64,000 nucleotides of DNA from Hyphomicrobiales bacterium. Lineage in GTDB: Bacteria; Pseudomonadota; Alphaproteobacteria; Rhizobiales; Rhizobiaceae. Positions within the stretch are counted from its first letter, which is position 1. Each line of letters starts with the position of its first letter. Both the position numbers and the translations under genes were made by a program. The stretch covers positions 232,442 through 296,441 of the forward strand of contig UBMP01000012.1 in assembly GCA_900466575.1 (NCBI GenBank), read 5' to 3'. Under the pieces are notes generated by a model. That model ran no database searches, had not been told where the DNA came from, and saw only the letters and a program-made list of their open reading frames with translations. This document shows positions 16,750 to 24,922 of this stretch, in pieces.

Positions 16750-18266
16750 GCTGCGGGGTCTTTCCGTGACTGATGTTGGAATGCGGCGTCGATGATGCGC
16801 GCCGGCGTGAGGGAGGAGCCGGAGAGTTCGGCGGTGATCTCGCCGCCGGCGAGAACGAGGACGCGGTTGGCAAGCGCCAGCAGTTCGTCCATGTCGGATG
16901 TTGTCATGAGGACGGCCGCGCCCTCGTCGGCAAAGCGGCGGGCGACGGCGTGAATTTCGGCCTTGGCGCCGACATCGACACCGCGCGTCGGCTCATCGAG
17001 GATGAGAAGGCGGATCGGTCGGCCGAACCAGCGGCCGAAGAGAAGCTTCTGCTGGTTGCCGCCCGAAAGCGTCAGCGGCTTGGCAAAGGCCGAGCCCATC
17101 TTGACCGATAGCGCCGCCTTGACCTCTTCGGCGCGCCGCCTCAGGGCGGCGAGGCCAACCCAGGGCAGCGATGGTGCAACACGCACGGCCTTGAGATTGG
17201 CGATGGCGAGGTTTTCCGCGATGGTCCGGCTGACGATCAGGCCCTCATGGCGGCGATCTTCCGGAACATAGGCGCCGCCGGCAGCGATCCGGTCGCCGAT
17301 ATGGCCCGGCCGCAACGCCCGGCCTTCGAGCGTGATCGTGCCTTCGCGATGGGACGTCGCGCCCCAGACGATCTTCATGAGCGAGGAACGTCCCGCACCC
17401 ACAAGCCCGTAAAGCCCGAGAATTTCCCCCGCCTTGATCTCGAAGGAGATGCGCGAACCGTGGTCGCCGAAGGGTAGATCGGAGACCTTGAGCGCAACCG
17501 GGCTTCTCGCCGGTGTCGGCCGGGCGATCAGCTCGGCCTCTTCACGGCCCGACATGAGTCGCACCAGGCCGGGGCGATCAATGTCGGAAACGTCGCCCGC
17601 TCCCGCCGTCACGCCGTTGCGCAGCACGGTATAGCGGTCGCAGATCTCCATCACCTCATCCAGCCGGTGCGAGATGAAGATGACGGCCACCCCGCGCTCG
17701 GCCAGCCGGCGGACAGCCTTGTGCAGGCGGCGCGCCTCGCCATCGGAAAGCGAGGCCGTCGGTTCGTCCATCACGACCAGTCGTGCTGGCTCGCCGATCA
17801 GCGCACGGATGATTTCGACCAGCTGCTTCTGCCCGGTGGTCAGCCGTGCGGCAGGCACGTCGAGCGGCAGATCGGGAGCGATGTCGCGGGCCGTCTCCGC
17901 AATCGCGCGGGCCATCGCGGCCCGGTCGATGAAGGGGCCGCGTTTCGGATAGGCGCGGCCGACAAAGGCGTTCTCGACCGCCGTGAAATGCGGAACGAGG
18001 CTCAGTTCCTGATGGATGAAGCGGAAGCCGAGCTCTTCGGCATGGCGGACGCTTTCGATGCTCGCGGGCTTCCCGTCGATGAGAATCTCACCGGCATCGG
18101 GCGTCACGAGGCCGGACAGCGTCTTGATCAGCGTCGACTTACCCGCGCCGTTTTCGCCGAGCAGGCCGTGAACGGAGCCGGCGGCGACCTCGATATTGGC
18201 ACCGCCAAGTGCGCGCGCGCCGCCATAGCGCTTTTCAAGCGCCTTGATGCTGAGCAACATGGTCAT
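16746..18266 (-). CDS. sugar ABC transporter ATPase (RbsA/MglA family)
   Basis: A 506-residue ATPase with two cassettes. The first has GLLGENGAGKSTLIKTLSG and LVVMDEPTASLS. The second has GLYGLVGAGRSSLMKIVWG and LSGGNQQKLLFGRW, with LLILDEPTRGVD. This two-domain layout is typical of importers for pentoses, hexoses and AI-2. It energises the RbsC-type permease encoded next to it. An 11-bp hairpin separates it from the binding-protein gene. A second ATG six bases downstream (18260) is an alternative start. Confidence 0.94.
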   Translation of the reverse strand: MTMLLSIKALEKRYGGARALGGANIEVAAGSVHGLLGENGAGKSTLIKTLSGLVTPDAGEILIDGKPASIESVRHAEELGFRFIHQELSLVPHFTAVENAFVGRAYPKRGPFIDRAAMARAIAETARDIAPDLPLDVPAARLTTGQKQLVEIIRALIGEPARLVVMDEPTASLSDGEARRLHKAVRRLAERGVAVIFISHRLDEVMEICDRYTVLRNGVTAGAGDVSDIDRPGLVRLMSGREEAELIARPTPARSPVALKVSDLPFGDHGSRISFEIKAGEILGLYGLVGAGRSSLMKIVWGATSHREGTITLEGRALRPGHIGDRIAAGGAYVPEDRRHEGLIVSRTIAENLAIANLKAVRVAPSLPWVGLAALRRRAEEVKAALSVKMGSAFAKPLTLSGGNQQKLLFGRWFGRPIRLLILDEPTRGVDVGAKAEIHAVARRFADEGAAVLMTTSDMDELLALANRVLVLAGGEITAELSGSSLTPARIIDAAFQHQSRKDPAA

Positions 18267-18284
18267 AATTCCAGTGAAGAGGGA

Positions 18285-18312
18285 TGGCCGCCCCGTTCAG
18301 GCGGAGCGGCCA
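18285..18312 (-). promoter_or_regulatory. intercistronic hairpin between sugar-binding protein and ATPase genes
   Basis: TGGCCGCCCCG and CGGAGCGGCCA pair over 11 bp (one G-T pair on the transcript) around a 6-base loop, with no T run. The position directly after the binding-protein stop suggests mRNA stabilisation or partial termination, as seen in the BMP operon of this window. Confidence 0.5.
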
Positions 18313-18322
18313 GATATCTCGC

Positions 18323-19240
18323 TCAGGGGCACTTCACGCCGAGCGTTTCCGGCGTGATCATGACAGCCGGAACATACATTTCGTCGCTGTCGGCCTTGCC
18401 GCCCTTCAGGATCTTGTCGAGCTGTTCGGCGCCCAGCGTCGCCATCTTCGGGAAGTCCTGACGGAAGGTCGCCTTGTAATGCGTGCAGGACTTGATCATG
18501 TCGACCGCCTGCGCGTTGCCGTCGATGCCCATGATGATGAGCTTGGACTTCGGCAGTTCGGATTCGGTTGCCAGTTCGGCGCCGATGCCCGGATCGTCGA
18601 AGGCGGCCCAGACGCCGTCGATCTTGTCGCCGTGCTGGCGCAGGATGTTTTCCATCGCAACGCGGCCATCATCGACCGGGCCGGGAACCTTTACGAAGTG
18701 GTCGGCAATCACCTTGATGTCCGGGTATTTCTTCAGCGTGGCGTCCAGGCCGAGTTCGCGCTGGTGCACGCCCGGATGGGCGGAATGGAAGAACTTCACG
18801 ATATTGCCCTTGCCGCCCATCGCCTTGAACAGCGCCTCAGAGAGCTGCGTGCCGAGCTCGAAATTGTTCGACGTCACGTTGACGGCGACGTTGGCGCGCT
18901 TCGACCCGTCGAGTGAGATCACCGGGATGCCGGCCTTGGCGGCCATGTCCACCTGATCGCCCACCTGGCCCGGATCGGTCGAGATGAGCACGATGGCGTT
19001 CGCTTTGGCGTTCACCGTGTCTTCCATGCGCGAGGCGAGCTGGCCGAAATCGTTGCGGGTGTCGATGATCGTCACCTTCCAGCCGCGCTTCTCGCCTTCG
19101 GCCTTGAAGCTCTGCGCCATCTCGTTGGTCGGGATGGAGCTGATATAGGGCGTGAGAATGGTCACGTCTGTGGCGAAGGCGGCGGTGGAGCCGGCCAGCG
19201 ACAGCGCCAGCGCTGCAAGGGTCATTCTGATGGATTTCAT
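18323..19240 (-). CDS. periplasmic sugar-binding protein (RbsB family)
   Basis: A 305-residue protein with a signal peptide (MKSIRMTLAALALSLAGS, likely cut before ATDV). The mature part shows the Peripla_BP_4 pattern: TDVTILTPYISSIPTNEMAQ, AIVLISTDPGQVGDQVDMA, GIPVISLDG and GVWAAFDDPGIGA. GAGAGGAAC lies 6-14 bases before ATG 19240, so this start is preferred over one ten codons upstream. It captures the ligand for the RbsC/RbsA-type importer. The ligand is unknown; sugars, polyols or sugar conjugates are typical. Confidence 0.9.
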   Translation of the reverse strand: MKSIRMTLAALALSLAGSTAAFATDVTILTPYISSIPTNEMAQSFKAEGEKRGWKVTIIDTRNDFGQLASRMEDTVNAKANAIVLISTDPGQVGDQVDMAAKAGIPVISLDGSKRANVAVNVTSNNFELGTQLSEALFKAMGGKGNIVKFFHSAHPGVHQRELGLDATLKKYPDIKVIADHFVKVPGPVDDGRVAMENILRQHGDKIDGVWAAFDDPGIGAELATESELPKSKLIIMGIDGNAQAVDMIKSCTHYKATFRQDFPKMATLGAEQLDKILKGGKADSDEMYVPAVMITPETLGVKCP

Positions 19241-19282
19241 GGGACTGTTCCTCTCGTCTTGTTGGTTCATTTCCTGAGCGCT

Positions 19283-20758
19283 TTAGCGGTGCGGCTCGCC
19301 CGTCTCGATGATCCCGAGCGGCTTCAGCGCGTCGATGGCCTTCAGATAGGCCTCGAACATGCGGTCGTAACGCTGCTTTCGCTTGGGATCGGGTTCGAAA
19401 ATCGTCTGCACCGAGGTCATGGCCGGCACGGCCTCGGCAATGGTCTGGAACGCGCCGACGCCGACGGCGGCCATGATGGCGGCGCCGAGGCACCCGACGT
19501 CATTATAGCTGAAACGGTGCAGCGGCACGCCGAGGCAATCCGCGCGGATCTGGCTCCAGAGATCGGAGCGCGCGCCACCACCGCCATAGAGCAGCCAGTC
19601 CGGCCGGTAGCCGGCGGCCTCCGTCAGCGCATTGAAGAGATGCCGTGCCGAGAGCGCGACGCCTTCCATGACGGCCAGCGCGAATTCCGGTCCGCCGGTG
19701 CGGCTGTCGAGCCCGATGAAGGAGCCGCGAATGTCGGCATCCCAGAGCGGTGCGCGCTCGCCCTCCAGATGCGGCAGGAAGAGAACGGGCCGGCCGTCGC
19801 GATCTGCCTTGCCGGCCAGTTCGGCAACATCGCCCGGCTCGATTCCGACCGTGTTGCTCCACCAGCGCAGCGAATCCGCCCCGCTCTGCGTCGGACCGGC
19901 ATTGACGACAAGACCATCCACTGTCGCGAAGGTGACGACGCCCGGCGCGCCGATGCGCTGCGATCCGGCCAGCGCCAGGATTTCGCTGGTGCCGCTGACA
20001 TACATGCCCTGGCCGGGTTTGAAGACGCCGCAGCCGAAGAGGTTGCCCCAGGCATCCATGGTGCCGACGGTCACGGGCACCCGCCGTGCATGGCTGCCGA
20101 GCTGCATCTCGCCGGCGATGTCGGTAAAGAAACGCAGCGGTGGCAATCGCTCGGCGGCCCCATCGACCCGCGAAATCAGTGGCTCGATATAGGTGAGGTC
20201 GAGGCCGACATGGCCGAAGGAGGCGATGGGGTCCGCAACCGCCGCGCCGGTCAGCCGAAGAAGGCAATAGTCCTTCGGCGACAGCACGTAACGCGTCTTC
20301 TCCCAGAGGTCGGGATGATGCTTCTGGAACCACATCATCTTGGCGAGCGCATGGCTCGCGCCCACAGGCATCTCCGCGCCCCACCAGGCCTGCTTGTCGG
20401 CCGGCGAAATGGCGCGATCGAGCGCTTCCGCTTCGCGGGCAGCACGCACGTCCTGCCAGACGATGGCGGGGGCCAGCGGCTCGCCATTTGCGTCGACGAA
20501 GACGTCGGTGTTGACCTGGCTGCAAAGCCCGACGGCGACGACGCGTTCGGGGTCGCGCCCGACGAGAAGCCCGTCGATGGCATCGCGCACGCCGTCCAGC
20601 CAGTCCTGCGGGTTCTGTTCGACGAGGCCGGGGCCAGGCCGGGCGGTTGGGTAATTGCGGCTCCAGTGATCGACCACGTCGCCGGCAAGCGTGAAGAGCC
20701 CGGCCTTGACGGCGGTCGAACCGATATCGAACCCGATCACATAGGCATCGTCACGCAT
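19283..20758 (-). CDS. FGGY-family carbohydrate kinase
   Basis: A 491-residue sugar kinase of the xylulokinase/glycerol kinase superfamily. The ATP-binding segment YVIGFDIGSTAVKAGLF is N-terminal. The catalytic aspartate is D235 in VTVGTMDAWGNLFG. The C-terminal signature region reads WLLYGGGGARSDLWSQI. It phosphorylates a sugar or polyol in the cytoplasm after uptake by the adjacent importer. The start lies inside the end of the second TrpA-like gene (8-base overlap), which argues that kinase and TrpA-like protein act together. The substrate cannot be read from sequence. Confidence 0.92.
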   Translation of the reverse strand: MRDDAYVIGFDIGSTAVKAGLFTLAGDVVDHWSRNYPTARPGPGLVEQNPQDWLDGVRDAIDGLLVGRDPERVVAVGLCSQVNTDVFVDANGEPLAPAIVWQDVRAAREAEALDRAISPADKQAWWGAEMPVGASHALAKMMWFQKHHPDLWEKTRYVLSPKDYCLLRLTGAAVADPIASFGHVGLDLTYIEPLISRVDGAAERLPPLRFFTDIAGEMQLGSHARRVPVTVGTMDAWGNLFGCGVFKPGQGMYVSGTSEILALAGSQRIGAPGVVTFATVDGLVVNAGPTQSGADSLRWWSNTVGIEPGDVAELAGKADRDGRPVLFLPHLEGERAPLWDADIRGSFIGLDSRTGGPEFALAVMEGVALSARHLFNALTEAAGYRPDWLLYGGGGARSDLWSQIRADCLGVPLHRFSYNDVGCLGAAIMAAVGVGAFQTIAEAVPAMTSVQTIFEPDPKRKQRYDRMFEAYLKAIDALKPLGIIETGEPHR

Positions 20759-21542
20759 CGAGGCCGCTCCTCAGGTCGTGAAGCAGCGCCTGGAGTTCGT
20801 CCGACCCTGAAAGGGCGGCGCGCAGCACCTGCGAGCCAACCACGACGCCATCGGCATCGAGATCGCAGGCTTCTCGGGCCTGCGCGCCGTTGGAGATGCC
20901 GAAGCCGAGAAGGATGGGGGCCGTGACGCCGGCCGCCCTGAGGCTGGCAATCCTTGCGGCATTGCCGGGATCGACATCCTTGCGCGGCCCGGTCGGGCCG
21001 TCATTCGATTGTAGCATGACATAGAATTCAGCCTGCCGCGCTCGCGCCATGCCGTCGGCGCTCAGCGGCAGGGGCAGGAACGCAGACGGCGAAACGCCTG
21101 CCGCGACCGCAGAGTTTTCCAGCCTTGCAGCCAGCGGATCGCCTTCGTGGGCAACTACGAGAAGGCTATCGAGCCCGCGCCAGAGACCGCTATCGGCAAA
21201 GGCCGGATGCGCTTCATCGGCGTAAGTCATCAGAAGCGTGCGCGGTGGATCGCGAAACCGTGAAAGCCGGTCGAACACCGCATCGAGATCGCGGCGCCAG
21301 GAGGCGCGATCGGCGCGCGCCATCGAGGCGCGGACATCGGCGCCATCCAGAAACGGTTCGGCCGAGGTCATGCCGATCTCGATCACATCGACGCCTTCTC
21401 CGGCGTAGGTGTCCAGGAGTTCCACGGGAACGGCCGGATCGCCCAGCGGAAAATAGCAGCTCAACAGCGACTTTCCGGTTAGCGCGGCAAATCGCGCGTC
21501 TCGTCTTGATGTGGCGGTTTCCGTCGGCATGTCTTTCATCAT
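20751..21542 (-). CDS. TrpA-like protein 2 (tryptophan synthase alpha paralogue)
   Basis: A 263-residue TIM barrel related to TrpA but more diverged than the first copy. The catalytic acids are kept with the same spacing: E55 in VDVIEIGMTS and D66 in PFLDGADV. The phosphate-binding region reads ILLGFGISNGAQ and GVVVGSQVL. It is the first gene of the importer-kinase unit and overlaps the kinase by eight bases. Two TrpA copies with a TrpB-like protein suggest either two steps with similar chemistry or a hetero-complex. The start may be a few codons later (MPTETATS). Confidence 0.78.
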   Translation of the reverse strand: MMKDMPTETATSRRDARFAALTGKSLLSCYFPLGDPAVPVELLDTYAGEGVDVIEIGMTSAEPFLDGADVRASMARADRASWRRDLDAVFDRLSRFRDPPRTLLMTYADEAHPAFADSGLWRGLDSLLVVAHEGDPLAARLENSAVAAGVSPSAFLPLPLSADGMARARQAEFYVMLQSNDGPTGPRKDVDPGNAARIASLRAAGVTAPILLGFGISNGAQAREACDLDADGVVVGSQVLRAALSGSDELQALLHDLRSGLDA

Positions 21543-21672
21543 TCCATATGCATCGCTCTATGTGGCGGCGACGGGAGGAAGATGAAACAAGGTCATCGAA
21601 TTGTCATGTCCGAAGATGCACCGAACCGGGCGGTCGAAAGACAATTCTGCAGGATGTGGATAGTGGGGTCGC

Positions 21673-22695
21673 TCAGTGGCGGTTCGCGGCATCCGCCGAG
21701 GGCAGCACGCCAAAGAAATCGCGGTAGGCGGAGGAGAACCGGCCCAGATGCCGGAAGCCCGCCCGACTTGCCGCCTCGGCCACGGTCAGGCCTTCCGTCC
21801 TGATCAGGCTGCGTGCCTTTTCCATTCGAATACGGGTCAGCATGTCATAGGGGCTGGTCTGGTAGAACCGCTGGAAGCCTTCATAGAGCGCGCGCTCGGA
21901 AACCCCCATTTCCTCCGCGATGTCGGGAATGGAGAGCCGCTCTCCGAAGCGTGCATGGAAGAGTTCCAGCGCGCGCTTCACATGCCGCGGCGTTGCCGTC
22001 ACGCGCTCGGGCACCACGGTGCCGCCCTTCACAAAGGGGATATTGCCGATGAGAAGGTCAACGATGCGGTTGGTCAGTGCATCGCGGCGGATGATATCGG
22101 CCTGCTCGGGTACCGCAAAATCCCGTGCAAGTGCATTGAACATCGAAACGAGCTGCCGGCCATGGCTGGTGCGGAGATCGACAACCGGATTGAACACCGG
22201 CATGTCATTGATATTGCGGTGTGTGAGGCGGGTGAACCGCTCTTCCATCCGCTCCGCTTCGATCTGCAGCATCCATTGCCGTGTGTTCGCGCGCCAGCGG
22301 GAACGGAACTTCGGTCCCGGCGACAGAAGCAGCGCCTTGCCCGGGCTGGAGCGGATGTCGTCTGCCCCATAGGATATTTCGACACCGCCGGTGAGCGGCA
22401 TTTCCAGCATGTAGAACCGGTCGAACCCGTCTGAGCGAACTTCGATGTCGGTGCCGTATTCGAGGCTGTTGAACGCACCGGTCGGGATGGACAGACCCAT
22501 ATGTCGCATGCCGACGCGGTTGCCGGACAGAGCCTCCAACCGATGGCTGCAGAACGTATGCGTCATGTAGTGCTCCGCCTCCAGCGGATCACTCGCCACG
22601 TAGCTGATGACACTCCCCTCGGCCAGCATGCTTCCCGATCTGCAGTCCGTTGCACCCATCGGCGGTCTCAAGATGAACCTGCCTTGCTTCCACAT
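21673..22695 (-). CDS. AraC-family regulator with AraC_binding_2-type sensor domain
   Basis: A 340-residue protein with a cupin-like N-terminal sensor domain (FYMLEMPLTGGVEISYGADD, LLLSPGPKF) and two C-terminal helix-turn-helix motifs (RLSIPDIAEEMGVSERALYE, then GLTVAEAASRAGFRHLGRFS). It is encoded just upstream of and on the same strand as the TrpA-like/kinase/importer unit, with a 130-base gap that probably holds the operon promoter. It is the likely ligand-dependent activator of that unit. ATG 22695 is chosen; a TTG at 22743 would extend it. Confidence 0.87.
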   Translation of the reverse strand: MWKQGRFILRPPMGATDCRSGSMLAEGSVISYVASDPLEAEHYMTHTFCSHRLEALSGNRVGMRHMGLSIPTGAFNSLEYGTDIEVRSDGFDRFYMLEMPLTGGVEISYGADDIRSSPGKALLLSPGPKFRSRWRANTRQWMLQIEAERMEERFTRLTHRNINDMPVFNPVVDLRTSHGRQLVSMFNALARDFAVPEQADIIRRDALTNRIVDLLIGNIPFVKGGTVVPERVTATPRHVKRALELFHARFGERLSIPDIAEEMGVSERALYEGFQRFYQTSPYDMLTRIRMEKARSLIRTEGLTVAEAASRAGFRHLGRFSSAYRDFFGVLPSADAANRH

Positions 22696-22887
22696 TGAAA
22701 GCACAGTGGGCCGCAAAACACAATCAGACCGGACCCGCCCCAAAATTGACGTCCTGAGGCAGGCGCCTCTTCAAGTCTGGAACAGAGGCTGGAAGACCTT
22801 CCACCTGTACTGCCAGGGAACCATCCCGGGCTGGTGCTGTTAGGGCGACCGACGAGTGGCGCAGCCAGAATGGTCAGGAGACAGATG

Positions 22888-23244
22888 ATGCCGACAGCCA
22901 AACAAGACGACGTCGCTCCGGTGAGCGGCAGCGATGACGCCCGGTCTGGCGCGGGCGAGGCCGCACGAGACAGAGAGGATGCAGCGCAACAGGCCGAGAA
23001 ACGCCTGCGCCAGCAGGGTGCCCTGGACGAGGGTGTGGAAACCCGAAGCCACGAACTTGCTATGGCCTATCTGCGTCTGGGCGGTCGACGTCGTGCCATC
23101 CTGGACGACAACATAGCGGACACGCGCAAGTGGGAACCGGATGAACCGGAGGCCGAGAAATACTGGCAGGACCACATCGCGCCACTCTCGGACACCCAGC
23201 GCAAGCAGGTGGAGGAGCACCTGCCGAGCGTCAACGAAGATTGA
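22888..23244 (+). CDS. small conserved-looking hypothetical protein
   Basis: A protein of about 118 residues starting MPTAKQDDV, very hydrophilic, with an Ala/Glu/Gln-rich helical first half and LAMAYLRLGGRRRAILDDNI then KYWQDHIAPLSDTQRKQVEEH in the second. AGGAG at 22876-22880 supports ATG 22888 (or 22885). There is no signal peptide or membrane segment, and I recognise no domain. It lies 29 bases before the copper-storage-like gene and is probably cotranscribed with it. Confidence 0.7.
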   Translation: MPTAKQDDVAPVSGSDDARSGAGEAARDREDAAQQAEKRLRQQGALDEGVETRSHELAMAYLRLGGRRRAILDDNIADTRKWEPDEPEAEKYWQDHIAPLSDTQRKQVEEHLPSVNED

Positions 23245-23273
23245 AGCGTCGGCATCTTTAAGGAGAAGTGACC

Positions 23274-23606
23274 ATGAACGAGATGGAACCGAAACTGCGC
23301 GCATGCGTGGAGGCTTGTCTGCGCTGTTACAGCACCTGCCTTCACGCCGCGATGAACCATTGCCTCGAAGCCGGCGGGCAGCATACGGAACCGGCGCATT
23401 TCAGGTTGATGATGGCCTGCGCGGAAATCTGCCGCACATCGGCACACTTCATGCTCATCGGCACGGAGCATCATCGCCATACCTGTCGGGAATGCGCGGA
23501 AATCTGCGAGCAATGTGCGGCCGATTGCGAGCGTGTCGGCGGCATGGAGGACTGTGTCGAAACGTGCCGGCAATGTGCCGAAAGCTGCCGGGCCATGGCA
23601 GGATAG
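23274..23606 (+). CDS. cysteine-rich four-helix-bundle copper-storage-like protein (DUF326/Csp)
   Basis: A 110-residue protein with 16 cysteines, most in CxxC or CxxxC helical pairs (RACVEACLRCYSTCLHAA, CRECAEICEQCAADCE, CVETCRQCAESC). This is the pattern of Csp-type four-helix bundles that load many Cu(I) ions along the inside of the helices. It has no Tat or Sec signal, so it resembles the cytosolic Csp3 type. AAGGAG lies 10-15 bases before ATG 23274. A copper buffering role follows from the family. No copper-efflux gene is adjacent. Confidence 0.88.
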   Translation: MNEMEPKLRACVEACLRCYSTCLHAAMNHCLEAGGQHTEPAHFRLMMACAEICRTSAHFMLIGTEHHRHTCRECAEICEQCAADCERVGGMEDCVETCRQCAESCRAMAG

Positions 23607-23705
23607 ACGACGCAAGCACGTAATATGCAGCGAACGGCGGCTGGAAGGCCGTCGTCAACCCGGAAGAGGCCCGCCGCGGCTCCTCGCTGAACCAGATGCA
23701 GGGCC

Positions 23706-24137
23706 TCACACCTCGTCGTCGAAGGGCAAGGAGTTGTCCCGGGTGAATTCATTGAAAATGTAGCGCAGGCTGCGCGCATCGACCTCCTGTTTCGACATGC
23801 GGAAGTCGGCGCCGAATTCGCTGAACGACTGGAAATAGTTGCTGGAAATATCGCTGGAGATGATCCCGATCGGGCCGATATAGCGCGCCTTGCGGATCAG
23901 CGGCACGGTTTGCCGGAAGTCGTTATGCGGCGGCAGCATGTTGTCGATCAGGATGATGTCGTAGCTACGCTCGGCCAGCTTCTGCAACCCGTCGTCCAGC
24001 GTCGATACGAAGTCCACGGCGACATCGTGGCTTTCGACCTTCTTCAGTTTGTACTGGATGATCTCGTATTCGGTTGGATCGTCATCAATCAAAAGGACGC
24101 CGATGCGTTTCTGCTGTTCGTCCACGCCGTCTCCCAT
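23706..24137 (-). CDS. receiver-only response regulator, copy 1
   Basis: A 143-residue single REC domain: acidic pocket IGVLLIDDDPTEYE, phosphorylatable Asp in IILIDNMLPPHNDF, the conserved Ser in GIISSDISS, and the conserved Lys in FRMSKQEVD. No output domain is present, so it probably acts by protein contact or as a phosphate carrier. Its ATG overlaps the TGA of the LuxR-type gene by one base (TGATG), so the two are coupled. A close paralogue sits at 29281-29667 beside another LuxR-type gene. No histidine kinase is adjacent. Confidence 0.9.
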   Translation of the reverse strand: MGDGVDEQQKRIGVLLIDDDPTEYEIIQYKLKKVESHDVAVDFVSTLDDGLQKLAERSYDIILIDNMLPPHNDFRQTVPLIRKARYIGPIGIISSDISSNYFQSFSEFGADFRMSKQEVDARSLRYIFNEFTRDNSLPFDDEV

Positions 24138-24862
24138 CAGCTAATGATTCCGACCCTGATCGCCTTCGTGACAAGATGAATCCGATTGAGCGCATCGAGT
24201 TTGCGCATTGCGGAGCCAATATATTCGTTCACGGTATATTCCGATAGTCCCAGAATTAGGGCAATTTCGCTCGATGTCTTGCCCTCGGCCGTCCATTCCA
24301 CGACCTCGATCTCCCGTCTCCGGAAACGCGGGGTTTCTGCATCCAGACCCTCCGCCACCGCCAGCTTTTCCAAAGCCTGAAGAAAATCGAAGATTGCGCC
24401 TGCGACTTCCGCCTCCGGACGCGTAGCAAGATCATCAGCCAGCACGAGGACAAGACGTTCGCCGGTCAAGGCTGTCATCGGGATCAGGTTCGCGCGCCGG
24501 CATGGCATGTAGGGCGCCAGCGCGGCTGGCGGCTCCGGCAGGATGGCCGGCCTGCGCAGGCCGGCGAGCTGGCCGAGAAGGGCCTGGCTTTCCTCCGAGG
24601 AGACGTTGGCAAGGCTACCGCGCCCCCGGGGCAGATCCGCCAGCAGGCAGATCCGGTCCAGGCGTGGCTCCACCCTGACGCCAGTCAATTCGAAGACGGC
24701 GAAGGACAGGAAACCGTATCGATCGGCAAGCATTCGGAAGACGCGAAAGAAGTCGGTCCGATTGATCGCGCGGTTCAGCTCCGCATCGATGCTTTCGTCT
24801 GTCAGATCCAGGTTCATCTCAGAAGACCTGCATCGTTCGGGTAGGGTAGTGGGGTTCTGCAC
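24137..24862 (-). CDS. LuxR-type regulator, copy 1
   Basis: A protein of about 241 residues with an N-terminal sensor-like domain (ELNRAINRTDFFRVFRMLAD) and a C-terminal LuxR helix-turn-helix (RRREIEVVEWTAEGKTSSEI, LGLSEYTVNEYIGSAMRKLD). The start is uncertain. GTG 24862 has AAGGAG ten bases upstream, ATG 24889 lies further out, and ATG 24817 begins MNLDLTDES. It is coupled to the receiver gene downstream. The N-terminal domain does not show an obvious acyl-homoserine-lactone pocket signature. Its paralogue at 29807-30508 has the same layout. Confidence 0.82.
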   Translation of the reverse strand: MQNPTTLPERCRSSEMNLDLTDESIDAELNRAINRTDFFRVFRMLADRYGFLSFAVFELTGVRVEPRLDRICLLADLPRGRGSLANVSSEESQALLGQLAGLRRPAILPEPPAALAPYMPCRRANLIPMTALTGERLVLVLADDLATRPEAEVAGAIFDFLQALEKLAVAEGLDAETPRFRRREIEVVEWTAEGKTSSEIALILGLSEYTVNEYIGSAMRKLDALNRIHLVTKAIRVGIIS

Positions 24863-24922
24863 AAGGGCGAATCTCCTTCCATCCAGCATCTTCCGGTCAT
24901 CTGGACAGTCAAGTATAATCTT

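Noticed and set aside
19259-20926. 555-codon open frame opposite the FGGY kinase gene
   Set aside because: Composition and position are those of an antisense shadow; the kinase motifs are on the minus strand.
22790-22803. TGGAAG-AC-CTTCCA palindrome as a copper-regulator (CueR) box for the Csp gene
   Set aside because: The spacing between the arms does not fit CueR sites, and no matching promoter spacing was found.
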